A DNA stretch of 64,000 bases from Atopomonas hussainii (GTDB taxonomy: Bacteria > Pseudomonadota > Gammaproteobacteria > Pseudomonadales > Pseudomonadaceae). Under the pieces are notes generated by a model. It did no database searches, was not told the origin of the DNA, and saw only the letters and a program-made list of their open reading frames with translations. The position numbers and the translations under genes are program-made. The stretch lies in assembly GCF_900109735.1 (NCBI RefSeq), contig NZ_FOAS01000001.1, positions 124,001 to 188,000 on the forward strand. The letters run 5' to 3'. Positions 24,923 to 33,654 of this stretch are shown here, in pieces. Each line of letters begins with the position of its first letter. Positions within the stretch are counted from its first letter, which is position 1.

Positions 24923-26761
24923 ATGACAACAAGAACAAGGCCGGGATTGTTCCAGCCACACGCACTAACGCTGGCGATCGCCATGGCCATGAGCGCCGAG
25001 GCCATGGCCGTCACGTTCAACATTGGCGAGATCGAAGGCCAGCTCGACTCCAACCTCACCTTCGGCGCCAGCTGGAGCGTGCGCGGCGCCGATCCCGACT
25101 TAGTCGGCAGCGCCAACCGCGCCAGCAACAACCGCTACGGCACCGGCTACACGCAGACCGGTGACGATGGCCGCTTGAACTTCAAGAAGGGCGAAACCTT
25201 CTCGAAAATCTTCAAGGGCATCCACGACCTCGAGCTGCGCTACCGCGACAGCGGTGTATTTTTGCGCGGCAAGTACTGGTACGACTTTGAGCTCAAAGAC
25301 GAGAGCCGCCTGTTCAAAGACATCGACGACAGCAACCGCAAGCAAGGCGCGCAAGCCAGCGGCGCCGAGCTGCTCGACGCGTTCGTTTACCACAACTACG
25401 CCATCGCCGATCTGCCCGGCACCGTGCGCTTGGGCAAGCAAGTGGTCAGCTGGGGCGAGAGCACCTTTATCGGCAACAGCATCAACGCCATCAACCCGTT
25501 TGATGTGTCGGCGCTGCGCCGCCCCGGTGCCGAGCTCAAAGAAGGTCTGATTCCGGTCAACATGTTCTATGTCTCGCAAACCCTCACCGACCGCCTGAGC
25601 GCCGAAGCCTTCTACCAGCTGGAATGGGACCAGACCGTGCTGGACAACTGCGGCACCTTCTTCGGTACCGATGTGCTGGCCGATGGCTGCGTGAACAACT
25701 ACACGATTCTCGACCGTGGCACCGTGAATGCACTGCAAGGCTCGGCTACGCTGCTGGCCAGCCGTGGTGTAACCCTCGTCGACGAGGGCCTGATTGTGCC
25801 GCGTGGCGGCGACCGCGATGCGCGTGACGACGGCCAGTTTGGTGTGGCACTGCGTTGGCTGGGTGATAACGCCGAATACGGCGCGTACTTCATCAACTAC
25901 CACAGCCGCACCCCTAACGTGAGCTTCACTACCGCCACCCCGGCGCAAATTGCCAGCGCCTTCACTACCGCCGGCGGCGCCTTGGCGCAACCGCTGCTGC
26001 TGGGTAACGGCCGTTACTACCTCGAATACCCTGAGGATATCCGCCTGTACGGCCTGAGCTTCTCCACCAGTCTGCCCACCGGCACCGCGTGGTCGGGTGA
26101 GCTGAGCTATCGCCCCAATCAGCCGCTGCAACTCAACGGCACCGACATGACCGGCAAGCTGGCGACCATTCCCGCCGGGGCCTTTACCGCCGCCGGTGGC
26201 GGTGCCGGTGGAGTCGCCGCAGCCATGGCGCAAGGCAGTCAGGATGTTGCGGGCTACCGTCGCAAGCCGGTCACGCAGCTGCAAACCACCTTCACGCACT
26301 TCTTCGATCAAGTGATGGGCGCCGGACGCTTCACGGTGGTCGGCGAGCTGGGCTACACCCACATCGGCGATCTGGAGAGCCAAAACGAGCTGCGCTATGG
26401 CCGCGACTCAATCTACGGCTCGCCCTACGGCACCGCCGCCAGCAACGTGGCCGCCGCGCGCGACTACGGCTACCACGGCTTTACCACCAGCAACTCGTGG
26501 GGCTACCGGGTGCGCGGCATCTGGGAATACAGCAACGCTTTTGCCGGGGTGAACCTCAAGCCCAACGTGTCGTGGGCGCATGACGTGGATGGCTACGGCC
26601 CCACCTTCAACGAAGGCGCCAAGGCCGTGAGCCTCGGTGTGGATGCCGACTACCAAAACACCTACACCGCCAGCCTGTCGTACACCGACTTCTTTGGCGG
26701 TGATTACAACACCCTGACCGACCGCGACTTCGTGGCCTTTAGCGTCGGCGTCAACTTCTAA
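24923..26761 (+). CDS. DUF1302 outer-membrane barrel-like protein, copy 1
   Basis: 612 residues. The signal peptide reaches about residue 29 (LAIAMAMSAEAMAVTF). The mature protein is rich in aromatic alternating strands and ends in FVAFSVGVNF, an outer-membrane barrel-type C-terminal strand ending in Phe. DUF1302 proteins are predicted outer-membrane channels linked to uptake of hydrophobic compounds. Conserved blocks shared with copy 2 include SWGESTFI, NPFDVSALRRPGAELKE and EAFYQLEW. GGAGAG precedes the ATG, and an A-rich Crc-type motif covers codons 2-6. The DUF1329 gene follows after 20 bp. Confidence 0.85.
   Translation: MTTRTRPGLFQPHALTLAIAMAMSAEAMAVTFNIGEIEGQLDSNLTFGASWSVRGADPDLVGSANRASNNRYGTGYTQTGDDGRLNFKKGETFSKIFKGIHDLELRYRDSGVFLRGKYWYDFELKDESRLFKDIDDSNRKQGAQASGAELLDAFVYHNYAIADLPGTVRLGKQVVSWGESTFIGNSINAINPFDVSALRRPGAELKEGLIPVNMFYVSQTLTDRLSAEAFYQLEWDQTVLDNCGTFFGTDVLADGCVNNYTILDRGTVNALQGSATLLASRGVTLVDEGLIVPRGGDRDARDDGQFGVALRWLGDNAEYGAYFINYHSRTPNVSFTTATPAQIASAFTTAGGALAQPLLLGNGRYYLEYPEDIRLYGLSFSTSLPTGTAWSGELSYRPNQPLQLNGTDMTGKLATIPAGAFTAAGGGAGGVAAAMAQGSQDVAGYRRKPVTQLQTTFTHFFDQVMGAGRFTVVGELGYTHIGDLESQNELRYGRDSIYGSPYGTAASNVAAARDYGYHGFTTSNSWGYRVRGIWEYSNAFAGVNLKPNVSWAHDVDGYGPTFNEGAKAVSLGVDADYQNTYTASLSYTDFFGGDYNTLTDRDFVAFSVGVNF
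24928..24938 (+). promoter_or_regulatory. A-rich Crc/Hfq-type motif at the DUF1302-1 start
   Basis: AACAAGAACAA fits the AAnAAnAA catabolite-activity motif bound by Hfq/Crc in Pseudomonas and overlaps codons 2-6. It would block translation when preferred carbon sources are present. Inferred from pattern and position only. Confidence 0.45.
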
Positions 26762-26781
26762 TTCAGTACAGGATGCTTTGT

Positions 26782-28143
26782 ATGATGCTTCGCACCTTAG
26801 TCACCGCCCTAGCGCTGGCGGTGAGCAGTTACAGCGTGGCCGCGGTCAGCCCGGCCGAAGCCGATAAACTCGGCAGCGCACTGACCCCGCTCGGTGGTGA
26901 ACTGGCCGGCAACACCGACGGCAGCATTCCCGCATGGACCGGTGGCCTAGGCCCCGATGCCGGGCAGATGGACGCCGGCGGCTTTCTCAGCAACCCGTTT
27001 GCCAGCGAACAGCCGCTGTTCACCATCACCGCCGACAACTACACCCAGTATGAAAGCAAGCTGGCACCGGGGCAGATCGCCCTGCTCAAGCGCTACCCGC
27101 AAAGCTTTGTGATCAAGGTGTATCCCAGCCACCGCACGGCCCGCGTGCCGCAGGCCATTAACGAGGCGGCCAAGCGCAGCGCGCTGAACACGCAATTGCT
27201 CGCCGGTGGCAACGGGCTGAAAAACTTCGCCGACAGCCGCTACTACGCCTTCCCAATTCCGCAAAATGGCTTGGAAGTGGTGTGGAACCACATCACCCGC
27301 TATCGCGGCGGCAACCTGAAGCGCAACATCGTGCAGGCCACGCCGCAAGCCAATGGCTCGTTCACCATCGTGCGTTTTGAAGACGAAGTGGCCTCCCCCA
27401 GCAACATGCCCGACCTCGCGCCGGAGCGTGCCAGCAACGCGCTGCTGTTCTTCAAGCAACGCGTCACCGCGCCTTCGCGCTTAGCCGGTAACGTGCTGTT
27501 GGTGCACGACACCCTCGACCAAGTGGCCGAGCCGCGCATGGCCTGGGTGTATAACGCTGGGCAACGCCGTGTACGTCGCGCCCCGCAGGTGGCTTACGAC
27601 GGCCCGGGCACCGCCTCTGACGGCCTGCGCACCTCGGACAACTTCGACATGTTCAACGGCTCACCCGACCGTTACGACTGGAAGCTGATCGGCAAGCGCG
27701 AGCTGTATATCCCCTACAACAACTACGAGCTGGACTCGCCCAAGGTGAGCTACGAGCAGATTCTGCAAGCTGGGCACACCAACCAGCAGCTGGCCCGCTA
27801 CGAGTTGCACCGGGTTTGGGAAGTAGAAGCCACGTTGAAAAACGGCGAGCGCAACATCTACGCCAAACGCCGCTTCTACTTCGACGAAGACACCTGGCAG
27901 ATCGCCGCCAGCGAGCTGTACGACGGCCGTGGCCAATTGTGGCGCGTGGGGCAAGCCATGCTCCTGCAGCACTACGCGGTCGAGGCGCCGGTGTATGCCT
28001 TCGAAGCGCTCTACGACCTCACCGTTGGCCGTTACTTGGCCATCGGCATGAAGAACGAAGAGAAAGTCGGCGTGCTGTATGGCACCGAGGCTTCCGCCAA
28101 AGACTTCACCCCGGCGGCGCTGCGTAACGCTGGCGTGCGCTGA
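26782..28143 (+). CDS. DUF1329 secreted protein, copy 1
   Basis: 453 residues. A signal peptide ending near SVAAVSPAEA predicts the periplasm or outer-membrane inner leaflet. The family opening LTPLGGELAGNTDGSIPAWT and the later LYIPYNNYEL, HRVWEVEATL and FYFDEDTWQIA match DUF1329, sometimes described as LolB-like lipid-binding proteins. AGGA stands eight bases before the ATG at 26782; the ATG at 26773 is too close to it. It pairs with the DUF1302 barrel gene just upstream, and a strong terminator follows. Confidence 0.85.
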   Translation: MMLRTLVTALALAVSSYSVAAVSPAEADKLGSALTPLGGELAGNTDGSIPAWTGGLGPDAGQMDAGGFLSNPFASEQPLFTITADNYTQYESKLAPGQIALLKRYPQSFVIKVYPSHRTARVPQAINEAAKRSALNTQLLAGGNGLKNFADSRYYAFPIPQNGLEVVWNHITRYRGGNLKRNIVQATPQANGSFTIVRFEDEVASPSNMPDLAPERASNALLFFKQRVTAPSRLAGNVLLVHDTLDQVAEPRMAWVYNAGQRRVRRAPQVAYDGPGTASDGLRTSDNFDMFNGSPDRYDWKLIGKRELYIPYNNYELDSPKVSYEQILQAGHTNQQLARYELHRVWEVEATLKNGERNIYAKRRFYFDEDTWQIAASELYDGRGQLWRVGQAMLLQHYAVEAPVYAFEALYDLTVGRYLAIGMKNEEKVGVLYGTEASAKDFTPAALRNAGVR

Positions 28144-28170
28144 TCACCGACGACTTTGCTCCTGTATTCA

Positions 28171-28197
28171 GGCGACCGCTTGCGGTCGCCTTTTTTT
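28171..28197 (+). terminator. Strong intrinsic terminator after DUF1329-1
   Basis: GGCGACCG-CTTG-CGGTCGCC stem followed by seven T. It ends the DUF1302-DUF1329 transcript before the LuxR gene. Confidence 0.93.
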
Positions 28198-28208
28198 CGC
28201 CACGCGAC

Positions 28209-28222
28209 ATACTCAAGCGACA
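28209..28222. promoter_or_regulatory. Possible half-site of the shared motif before the LuxR gene
   Basis: ATACTCAAGCGACA resembles the left half of the motif at 23280 and 24822 (ATAC, then AGCGAYA). It lies 22 bp before the LuxR start codon. Weak on its own; listed because it would fit autoregulation. Confidence 0.3.
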
Positions 28223-28243
28223 ACAACCAACAGCGCTGCCGTT

Positions 28244-30787
28244 ATGCCTGCCTCTGATCGTTACAGTCACCTGCCCCGCTTACCCCACGCCCACGCACCC
28301 CGCGCACGGCTGGCCGAACGCCTGCAACAAGGCAGCCGGGTCAATTTGATCTGCGCACCGGCGGGTTTTGGCAAAAGCGTGCTGCTCAACGAATGCGTGC
28401 GCCAAGCCCCCAGCAACACCGCAGTGCTCTGGCTAGATTTGCTCGGCCAACCACTAACCCTCGATACGCTCGCCAGCCGTTTAAGCAGCGCCCTAGACCA
28501 CACCCGCAGCGCCGCCGAGCCGTTTGATCAACTCTGCGCCTTGCTGCAACGCCCACGGCAGCCGCTGTGGATTGTGCTCGACGACTACCCCAGACAACCC
28601 AACGCCGACCTAGACGCCGCGCTGGAGCGCCTCCTAGAGCGCACCCCACACACCGTGTGTTGGTGGATCAGCGGGCGCCGCCGCCCGGCGTGGCACCTAC
28701 CGCGCCTGCTGCTACAGGGTGACCTGCGTGAGCTGAACGCCGCCGATTTAGCGCTGACGCGCGACGAGCTGGATCAGCTGCTCAAAGCCCGCGCCCTCAA
28801 CCTGCCCGGCGCCAGCCGCAAAGCCCTGCTGCAACACAGCGAAGGCTGGCTGGCCGGGGTTTGCCTGCTGCTGCTCGGTGAGCCGGCAGAACTCAGCGAG
28901 CGACTGCGCCAAGGCAGCCCGCTACTGACCGATTATATCCAGCACGAAGTGCTCAGCGGCCTGCCAGAAACCCTTCGCGAAGCGTTGTGCCTGCTCGCCC
29001 ATCTGCCACGTTTTAATGCCGAACTGTGTCAACTACTGCTGGCCGAACAAGGCGGCGCCAGCCTGCTGGATAGCCTCGCTCAGCAGCAGCTGTTTCTCCT
29101 CCCGCTGGATAGCCAAGGGCAGTGGTATCGACTCTGGCAACCGCTGGCCGAATGCCTGCGCCGCCTGCCCGCACTGCTGCCGATCAAGCAAAGCCATCTA
29201 CTGGCCTGCCAGTGGTTTGCCCAACAAGGCCTGCTGCGCGAGGCGGTAGAACACGCGGTGTGGGCTGGCGATAACGAGATCGCCGCCGCATATCTGCAGC
29301 GTTATGGGCAAGACCAACTGCTGATCGGTCACAGCGTGGCGCAGTTTTTACAGTGGCGCAGCGCCCTTCCCGCCGAGCTGCTGCGCAGCACGCCGCGCCT
29401 GATCACCCTGCAAGCGTGGGCGCTGATCATTTGCGCCAAGCTCGATGATGTCGAACCATGCCTAGCACCTTTGGCCAACTTTCTGCCGCAACCCGACGCC
29501 ACCCGCCAGCGCCAGCTGTTGGCGCAATACCAAGCCATTCAAGGTGTGCTCAGCCGCCAACGCGGCCTACCCGACGCCGCCCAGCTGTGTGGCGAAGCGC
29601 TGGCCTATTTGCCGCGCAAAGCCTGGTCGCAGCATATCCTCTGCCATCAGGCACTGGCTCAGCAGGCGCTCGCCGAGCAGCAGCTGGGGCTGGCTGAGCA
29701 ACATATCGAAGAAGGCCTGCGCCAAGCACGCGAGAGCGGCAACAGCCTGTTCGAAGCCCTGCTGAGTGTCGACTGGGTACACCTCTTGTGCCTGCAAGGG
29801 CATCTGGCGCGTGGCTTAAGCCTGTGCCAGCAAGCACTCAACAGCCTTGAGCAACACAGCGTGCGCGGCCCGGTGTATGCCCGCCTGCTGCTGCTCAAAG
29901 GACAACTGCTGGATAGTCGCCAGCACCCCGAGGAGGCCCGCAACGCACTGGCCCACGGCCTGCGTGAAGCACACAGCTGCGAAGACGCCTACCTGCTGCT
30001 GGGCTACATGAGCCAAGTCGAGCAGGCCCTCGCGCTCGACTTATTCGACCAAGCCCACGACGCCTTGCGCCGCGCCGAACGGCAAATGCAGTGGCTGCAT
30101 GTCTCACCGGCGCGCTACCGCCAAGTGCTGCGCTACGGTCACGCCTGGTTGGCGCTGCAACAGGGCCAAGCCGAACAAGCGCAGAGCATTGCCCAGCAAG
30201 TGCTGGGTGATATGGCCAGTCACACGCAACTGGCGCCCTCGGGCTTTTATGACCTGATTCCGCGCTGCACTGTGCTGCTCGCCCAAGCCGAATTGCACTT
30301 AAACCAACCCGCTGCCTGCGCCGCGCGTTTGGCCCCGCTGGCCGCGCAACTGCGCCAGCAAGGCATGGCCTTAGCCAGCGCGGCGTACCTGATCTACGGC
30401 CAGGCACTGGCCGTGCAGGGCGACAGTCAAGGCGCACAGCAAGCCTGGCACAGCGCGCTCAGCCACGCCGAAAGCCATCCGCACTGGCCCTTACTGCGCC
30501 ACTACGCACGCTGGGCGCCGGACTGCCACAGCTTGCTCAGCCAAGCCCCGTGGCCAGAGCGTTTACATGGCCAGCAACAGGCCAGCCAAGCCTGCCCGTT
30601 GTCGGAACGCGAGTGCGATGTGCTTGAGCGCATCGCCGCTGGCGACTCTAACCAACAGATCGCCGAGCGGCTGTTTATCTCCCTGCACACGGTGAAAACC
30701 CACGCCCGGCGCATCAACGTCAAACTCGGCGTAGCGCGCCGCACCCAAGCCGTGGCTTACGCCAAGGCACAGGGTTGGCTGGGTTGA
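28244..30787 (+). CDS. MalT-like LuxR-family transcriptional regulator
   Basis: 847 residues. N-terminal STAND-type ATPase with P-loop CAPAGFGKS (residues 37-45) and Walker-B-like WIVLDDYP; a long helical TPR-like sensor region (about 330-770); and a C-terminal LuxR DNA-binding domain (from about residue 786: LSERECDVLERIAAGDSNQQ). Such activators bind a small inducer and ATP. A MalT-like gene beside a DUF1302-DUF1329 pair is a known Pseudomonas arrangement, so it probably activates that pair. The ATG is chosen because the longer in-frame extension runs back through the terminator and into the DUF1329 gene. Confidence 0.88.
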   Translation: MPASDRYSHLPRLPHAHAPRARLAERLQQGSRVNLICAPAGFGKSVLLNECVRQAPSNTAVLWLDLLGQPLTLDTLASRLSSALDHTRSAAEPFDQLCALLQRPRQPLWIVLDDYPRQPNADLDAALERLLERTPHTVCWWISGRRRPAWHLPRLLLQGDLRELNAADLALTRDELDQLLKARALNLPGASRKALLQHSEGWLAGVCLLLLGEPAELSERLRQGSPLLTDYIQHEVLSGLPETLREALCLLAHLPRFNAELCQLLLAEQGGASLLDSLAQQQLFLLPLDSQGQWYRLWQPLAECLRRLPALLPIKQSHLLACQWFAQQGLLREAVEHAVWAGDNEIAAAYLQRYGQDQLLIGHSVAQFLQWRSALPAELLRSTPRLITLQAWALIICAKLDDVEPCLAPLANFLPQPDATRQRQLLAQYQAIQGVLSRQRGLPDAAQLCGEALAYLPRKAWSQHILCHQALAQQALAEQQLGLAEQHIEEGLRQARESGNSLFEALLSVDWVHLLCLQGHLARGLSLCQQALNSLEQHSVRGPVYARLLLLKGQLLDSRQHPEEARNALAHGLREAHSCEDAYLLLGYMSQVEQALALDLFDQAHDALRRAERQMQWLHVSPARYRQVLRYGHAWLALQQGQAEQAQSIAQQVLGDMASHTQLAPSGFYDLIPRCTVLLAQAELHLNQPAACAARLAPLAAQLRQQGMALASAAYLIYGQALAVQGDSQGAQQAWHSALSHAESHPHWPLLRHYARWAPDCHSLLSQAPWPERLHGQQQASQACPLSERECDVLERIAAGDSNQQIAERLFISLHTVKTHARRINVKLGVARRTQAVAYAKAQGWLG

Positions 30788-30959
30788 ATGCAACCTAAAG
30801 GAATCGCCGACATACGCAGTTATTCATCCAAACAGCGCGACACACTTCATCCGTCTAGCCTGTCGGCAATGGCTAAAAAACTGGCGCCCAGAGCGGAGAA
30901 TCGCCAAGCCGGCCTGCCTAGAGTGACATTCCCAATACTTTCAACAACAGGGAATGCCC

Positions 30960-32438
30960 ATGAAGCGCAAACTATTTGCGGTCGCACTGCTGTGTGCAGG
31001 CTTGGCCGCTGGCTACCAATACCTAGCCATCCCCAATCTGCAGAAAAAAGATCCCGATGCCGGTCTGACGCGAGATCAGGTGCGCGCCCGCGACGCCCAA
31101 GCCCAGGAAAACTGGGCCTACTCCTTAGGCATGCAAGCCTATGTGTGGGGCCTACCGCTAACGATTACCGATCGCGAACGCTTGTTACGCCTCAATGAGC
31201 GTAAATTGCGCTTTGTCACGGAGCGACAAATTTGCCCTTGCGCCCCCATTAACCAAATTGGCCACATGACTAAACTGGCCACCTCCGCAGATGAGCTGCC
31301 CTACACCCCCAACAACGACACCGTTTATAGCGGCGTGATGCTAGAGCTAAAAGACGACCCTGTGATTCTCAGCTTGCCGGATGTGCTCGACCGCTACTGG
31401 AGCGTCCAAGTGGTCGATGCCTATCTGGAAAACGTCAGCTATATCGGCACGCGAGCCACGCAAGGCAAAGGCGGGCACTACCTATTCGTCGGCCCCGACT
31501 GGCAAGGTGTAGTCCCTGAAGGTGTCGAGCTACGGCGCTTGCCCACGCACTCCGGCGCCCTAGCCCTGCGTTACGGCGTCAGTAAAGAAGACCCGCAAGA
31601 TTTGCCGCGTGTCTTGGCCCTGCAACAGCAGGTTAAAACCACCTCGCTGAGCCATTGGGGGCAGCCCGATGGATTGGGCAAGGTAACGCCGGTTGCCATG
31701 ACACGTAAGACCTACGAGGGGGATCTGGCCTTTTTCGAGCGCATGGTCGATCTGCTCAATGAGAACCCGCCACGCCAAGAGCAACGCGCAGCAGTTGGCA
31801 TGTTCCAAAGTATCGGTATTGAACTGGGCAAGCCCTTCGATGCCAGCTCGCTTCACCCGGCAACAATCGCCGGTCTCAAGCGCGCCCTGCACGACAGCCA
31901 AGACCTGATGACATGGAAAGTGAAGTATCGCGGCACCCCTTACCCCACTCGGTGGAACAACCTGCACGAGGGCACCTACGGTTTTCACTTCATCAGTCGC
32001 GCCGAAGGCGCTCTAGAGGGGCTGATGGTGCATGATCGCGAGGAAGGGGTGTATTTCAGTACCTACGAAGACGGCAACGGGCAACTGCTGGACGGGCAAA
32101 GCCGCTATGTTTTGCATTTTGCACGCGAGGCATTGCCGCAATTGCAAGACAAAGGCTTTTGGTCGATCACCTTGTACGGGACGAACTTCCAGCTCGTCGA
32201 TAACGCCATCAACCGCTACTCCATTGGCAGCTCAACCCCCGGCTTGCAGTACAACGACGACGGCTCGTTAACACTGTATATCCAACATCAACCGCCTGCC
32301 GGGCAGGCCAGCAATTGGCTGCCAACACCCGCATCGGGGCTGTTCCGCCTTAACTACCGCATTTACTTGCCTAATGAGGCCACACGCAACCCTCGCACCC
32401 TGCAGCGTTTTATCCCTGGTGTGCAAAGGGTTCAATAA
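30960..32438 (+). CDS. DUF1254/DUF1214 domain protein
   Basis: 492 residues. An N-terminal hydrophobic segment (KLFAVALLCAGLAAGYQYLA) is a signal peptide or anchor. The DUF1254 part (about residues 45-175: YSLGMQAYVWGLPL, then YTPNNDTVYSG and VVDAYLENVSYIGTRATQGK) and the C-terminal DUF1214 part (about 340-460, with YGTNFQLVDNAINRYSI) are clear. This family is often found beside transport and hydrophobic-compound genes; no activity is established here. AGGGA lies six bases before the ATG at 30960, which is preferred over the ATG at 30954. It sits between the LuxR gene and the second DUF1302 locus. Confidence 0.85.
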   Translation: MKRKLFAVALLCAGLAAGYQYLAIPNLQKKDPDAGLTRDQVRARDAQAQENWAYSLGMQAYVWGLPLTITDRERLLRLNERKLRFVTERQICPCAPINQIGHMTKLATSADELPYTPNNDTVYSGVMLELKDDPVILSLPDVLDRYWSVQVVDAYLENVSYIGTRATQGKGGHYLFVGPDWQGVVPEGVELRRLPTHSGALALRYGVSKEDPQDLPRVLALQQQVKTTSLSHWGQPDGLGKVTPVAMTRKTYEGDLAFFERMVDLLNENPPRQEQRAAVGMFQSIGIELGKPFDASSLHPATIAGLKRALHDSQDLMTWKVKYRGTPYPTRWNNLHEGTYGFHFISRAEGALEGLMVHDREEGVYFSTYEDGNGQLLDGQSRYVLHFAREALPQLQDKGFWSITLYGTNFQLVDNAINRYSIGSSTPGLQYNDDGSLTLYIQHQPPAGQASNWLPTPASGLFRLNYRIYLPNEATRNPRTLQRFIPGVQRVQ

Positions 32439-32444
32439 GCGCAA

Positions 32445-32474
32445 GACAACGCCGGGCACACACCCGGCGTTGTC
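32445..32474. terminator. Bidirectional hairpin between convergent genes
   Basis: A perfect 12-bp stem, GACAACGCCGGG-CACACA-CCCGGCGTTGTC, fills the gap between the DUF1254 stop and the AraC stop. No T-run is present, but position and stability indicate transcription end for both genes. Confidence 0.75.
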
Positions 32475-33515
32475 TCATGACCGGGCTTTCGAGCCGCGCC
32501 GGTATTGCCCGGGGCTCGTTCCGGTCCAACGTTTAAAGGCCCGATTAAAACTACTCTGGTCAATGAAACCCAGATTAAATGCCACCTCATTCAAGCTCAT
32601 GCTGGGCATGCTCAGATATCGCAATGCTAAGTCCTGGCGAATTTCGTCCTGCAGCTCCTTAAACGAGGTGCTTTCCTCAGTCAATTTACGGTGCAAGTTG
32701 CGCCCACTCATGTTTAAACGCAGCGCTACCTGCTCTAAGCCGCACTGATCGGTGCCCAGCAAGGCAATGATTTCTTTGCGCACTTGCAGGCTGACGTGCT
32801 CATGGCGCATACGCCCCAGGTAATCGCGCAGCAGTTGATCATGCATTCCGGCAATCGTCGCGTTGGCCCAAGGCAGCTCACGGTCCAGCACGCCAGTGGC
32901 CATCAGCAGCGCATTGGTTTGCGCCGAGAAATGCACCGGCACATCAAAAAACTGCTCAAACGCCATCGCTTGTTGCGGGCGAGGCCGGCGTAGCTGCACC
33001 GAAAGCAAGCCTTCGGCCGCATAAGCACCCAATAGCTCGCGGAAAGTTCTGAACAAGACACCCATAAACGCATCAATCGGGTAGTACGGCCGCTGCGGCG
33101 AAGCGGTGCTATCAGAGCCCAAAATCAACATCACACCGTGTTCACTCTCCCGCACATCAAGCTGCGCAATGGTGGTCACCACCCGCACATAACGCTGCAA
33201 GCGCTGCAGGGCTTCCCGTAGAGTCGTGCTGGCCTGTAAGGCAAACACCATGGCATTCAAATGCGTAGGATAAAGGCTCGCGGCAACCTGCAAGCCAAAA
33301 GCATCGTTGGCGGTTTTTTCCACGCTTAAGTGCCACAGCTTCCACATATTCACCACCGCGACCCGAGACTCCGGGTCGAGCACTGCACCCGGATCGATTC
33401 CCGCCTCTCGCATCAGCGGTTCGGCCTCTATCCCATAGCCCTGTAACGCTCGCTGAATCGCCAGCGCCCAAGTCGCAATGGTGGTGTGGACTAGCTCATG
33501 AGGAGCGCTATGCAT
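32475..33515 (-). CDS. AraC-family transcriptional regulator (arabinose_bd type), neighbour of DUF1302-2
   Basis: 346 residues: an N-terminal ligand domain of the Arabinose_bd/OruR type (about 20-210) and two C-terminal helix-turn-helix motifs (about 240-340) ending with LNEVAFNLGFIDQSSFNRAF and KRWTGTSPGQYRR. AGGAC precedes the ATG. It is divergent from the second DUF1302-DUF1329 operon across 139 bp that contain a direct repeat of 21-bp period, the geometry expected of an AraC target. It probably activates that operon in response to an unknown hydrophobic compound. Confidence 0.88.
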   Translation of the reverse strand: MHSAPHELVHTTIATWALAIQRALQGYGIEAEPLMREAGIDPGAVLDPESRVAVVNMWKLWHLSVEKTANDAFGLQVAASLYPTHLNAMVFALQASTTLREALQRLQRYVRVVTTIAQLDVRESEHGVMLILGSDSTASPQRPYYPIDAFMGVLFRTFRELLGAYAAEGLLSVQLRRPRPQQAMAFEQFFDVPVHFSAQTNALLMATGVLDRELPWANATIAGMHDQLLRDYLGRMRHEHVSLQVRKEIIALLGTDQCGLEQVALRLNMSGRNLHRKLTEESTSFKELQDEIRQDLALRYLSMPSMSLNEVAFNLGFIDQSSFNRAFKRWTGTSPGQYRRGSKARS

Positions 33516-33533
33516 TCGTCGTCCTGTCTGGAA

Positions 33534-33567
33534 ATGCCAAAAAAGCGGCCCGACATGCCAAGAAAGC
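33534..33567. promoter_or_regulatory. Direct repeat, candidate AraC operator
   Basis: ATGCCAAAAAAGC (33534-33546) and ATGCCAAGAAAGC (33555-33567) match at 12 of 13 positions and start 21 bp apart, two helical turns. They lie between the divergent AraC gene and DUF1302-2, 19 bp upstream of the AraC start codon. Confidence 0.7.
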
Positions 33568-33622
33568 TGCGCCGCCGCTCCCTATCTTAAGCCTCCAGCT
33601 CGGCGGGACAACCGCTAGTGCT

Positions 33623-33639
33623 AACAACAAAAAAAACAA
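33623..33639 (+). promoter_or_regulatory. A-rich Crc/Hfq-type motif before DUF1302-2
   Basis: AACAACAAAAAAAACAA, containing overlapping AAnAAnAA matches, lies five bases upstream of the GAGG ribosome binding site of the second DUF1302 gene. It fits catabolite control by Hfq/Crc. Confidence 0.5.
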
Positions 33640-33654
33640 TCATTGAGGCATTCC

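Noticed and set aside
25100-26383. Long minus-strand open frame (427 codons) opposite DUF1302-1
   Set aside because: It is fully antisense to a well-supported barrel gene, its product is a low-complexity Ala/Val/Gly/Gln-rich sequence without domains, and such frames are common opposite GC-rich genes.
28079-28243. N-terminal extension of the MalT-like regulator
   Set aside because: It would overlap the end of DUF1329-1 and run through a strong terminator; the ATG at 28244 fits the family start.
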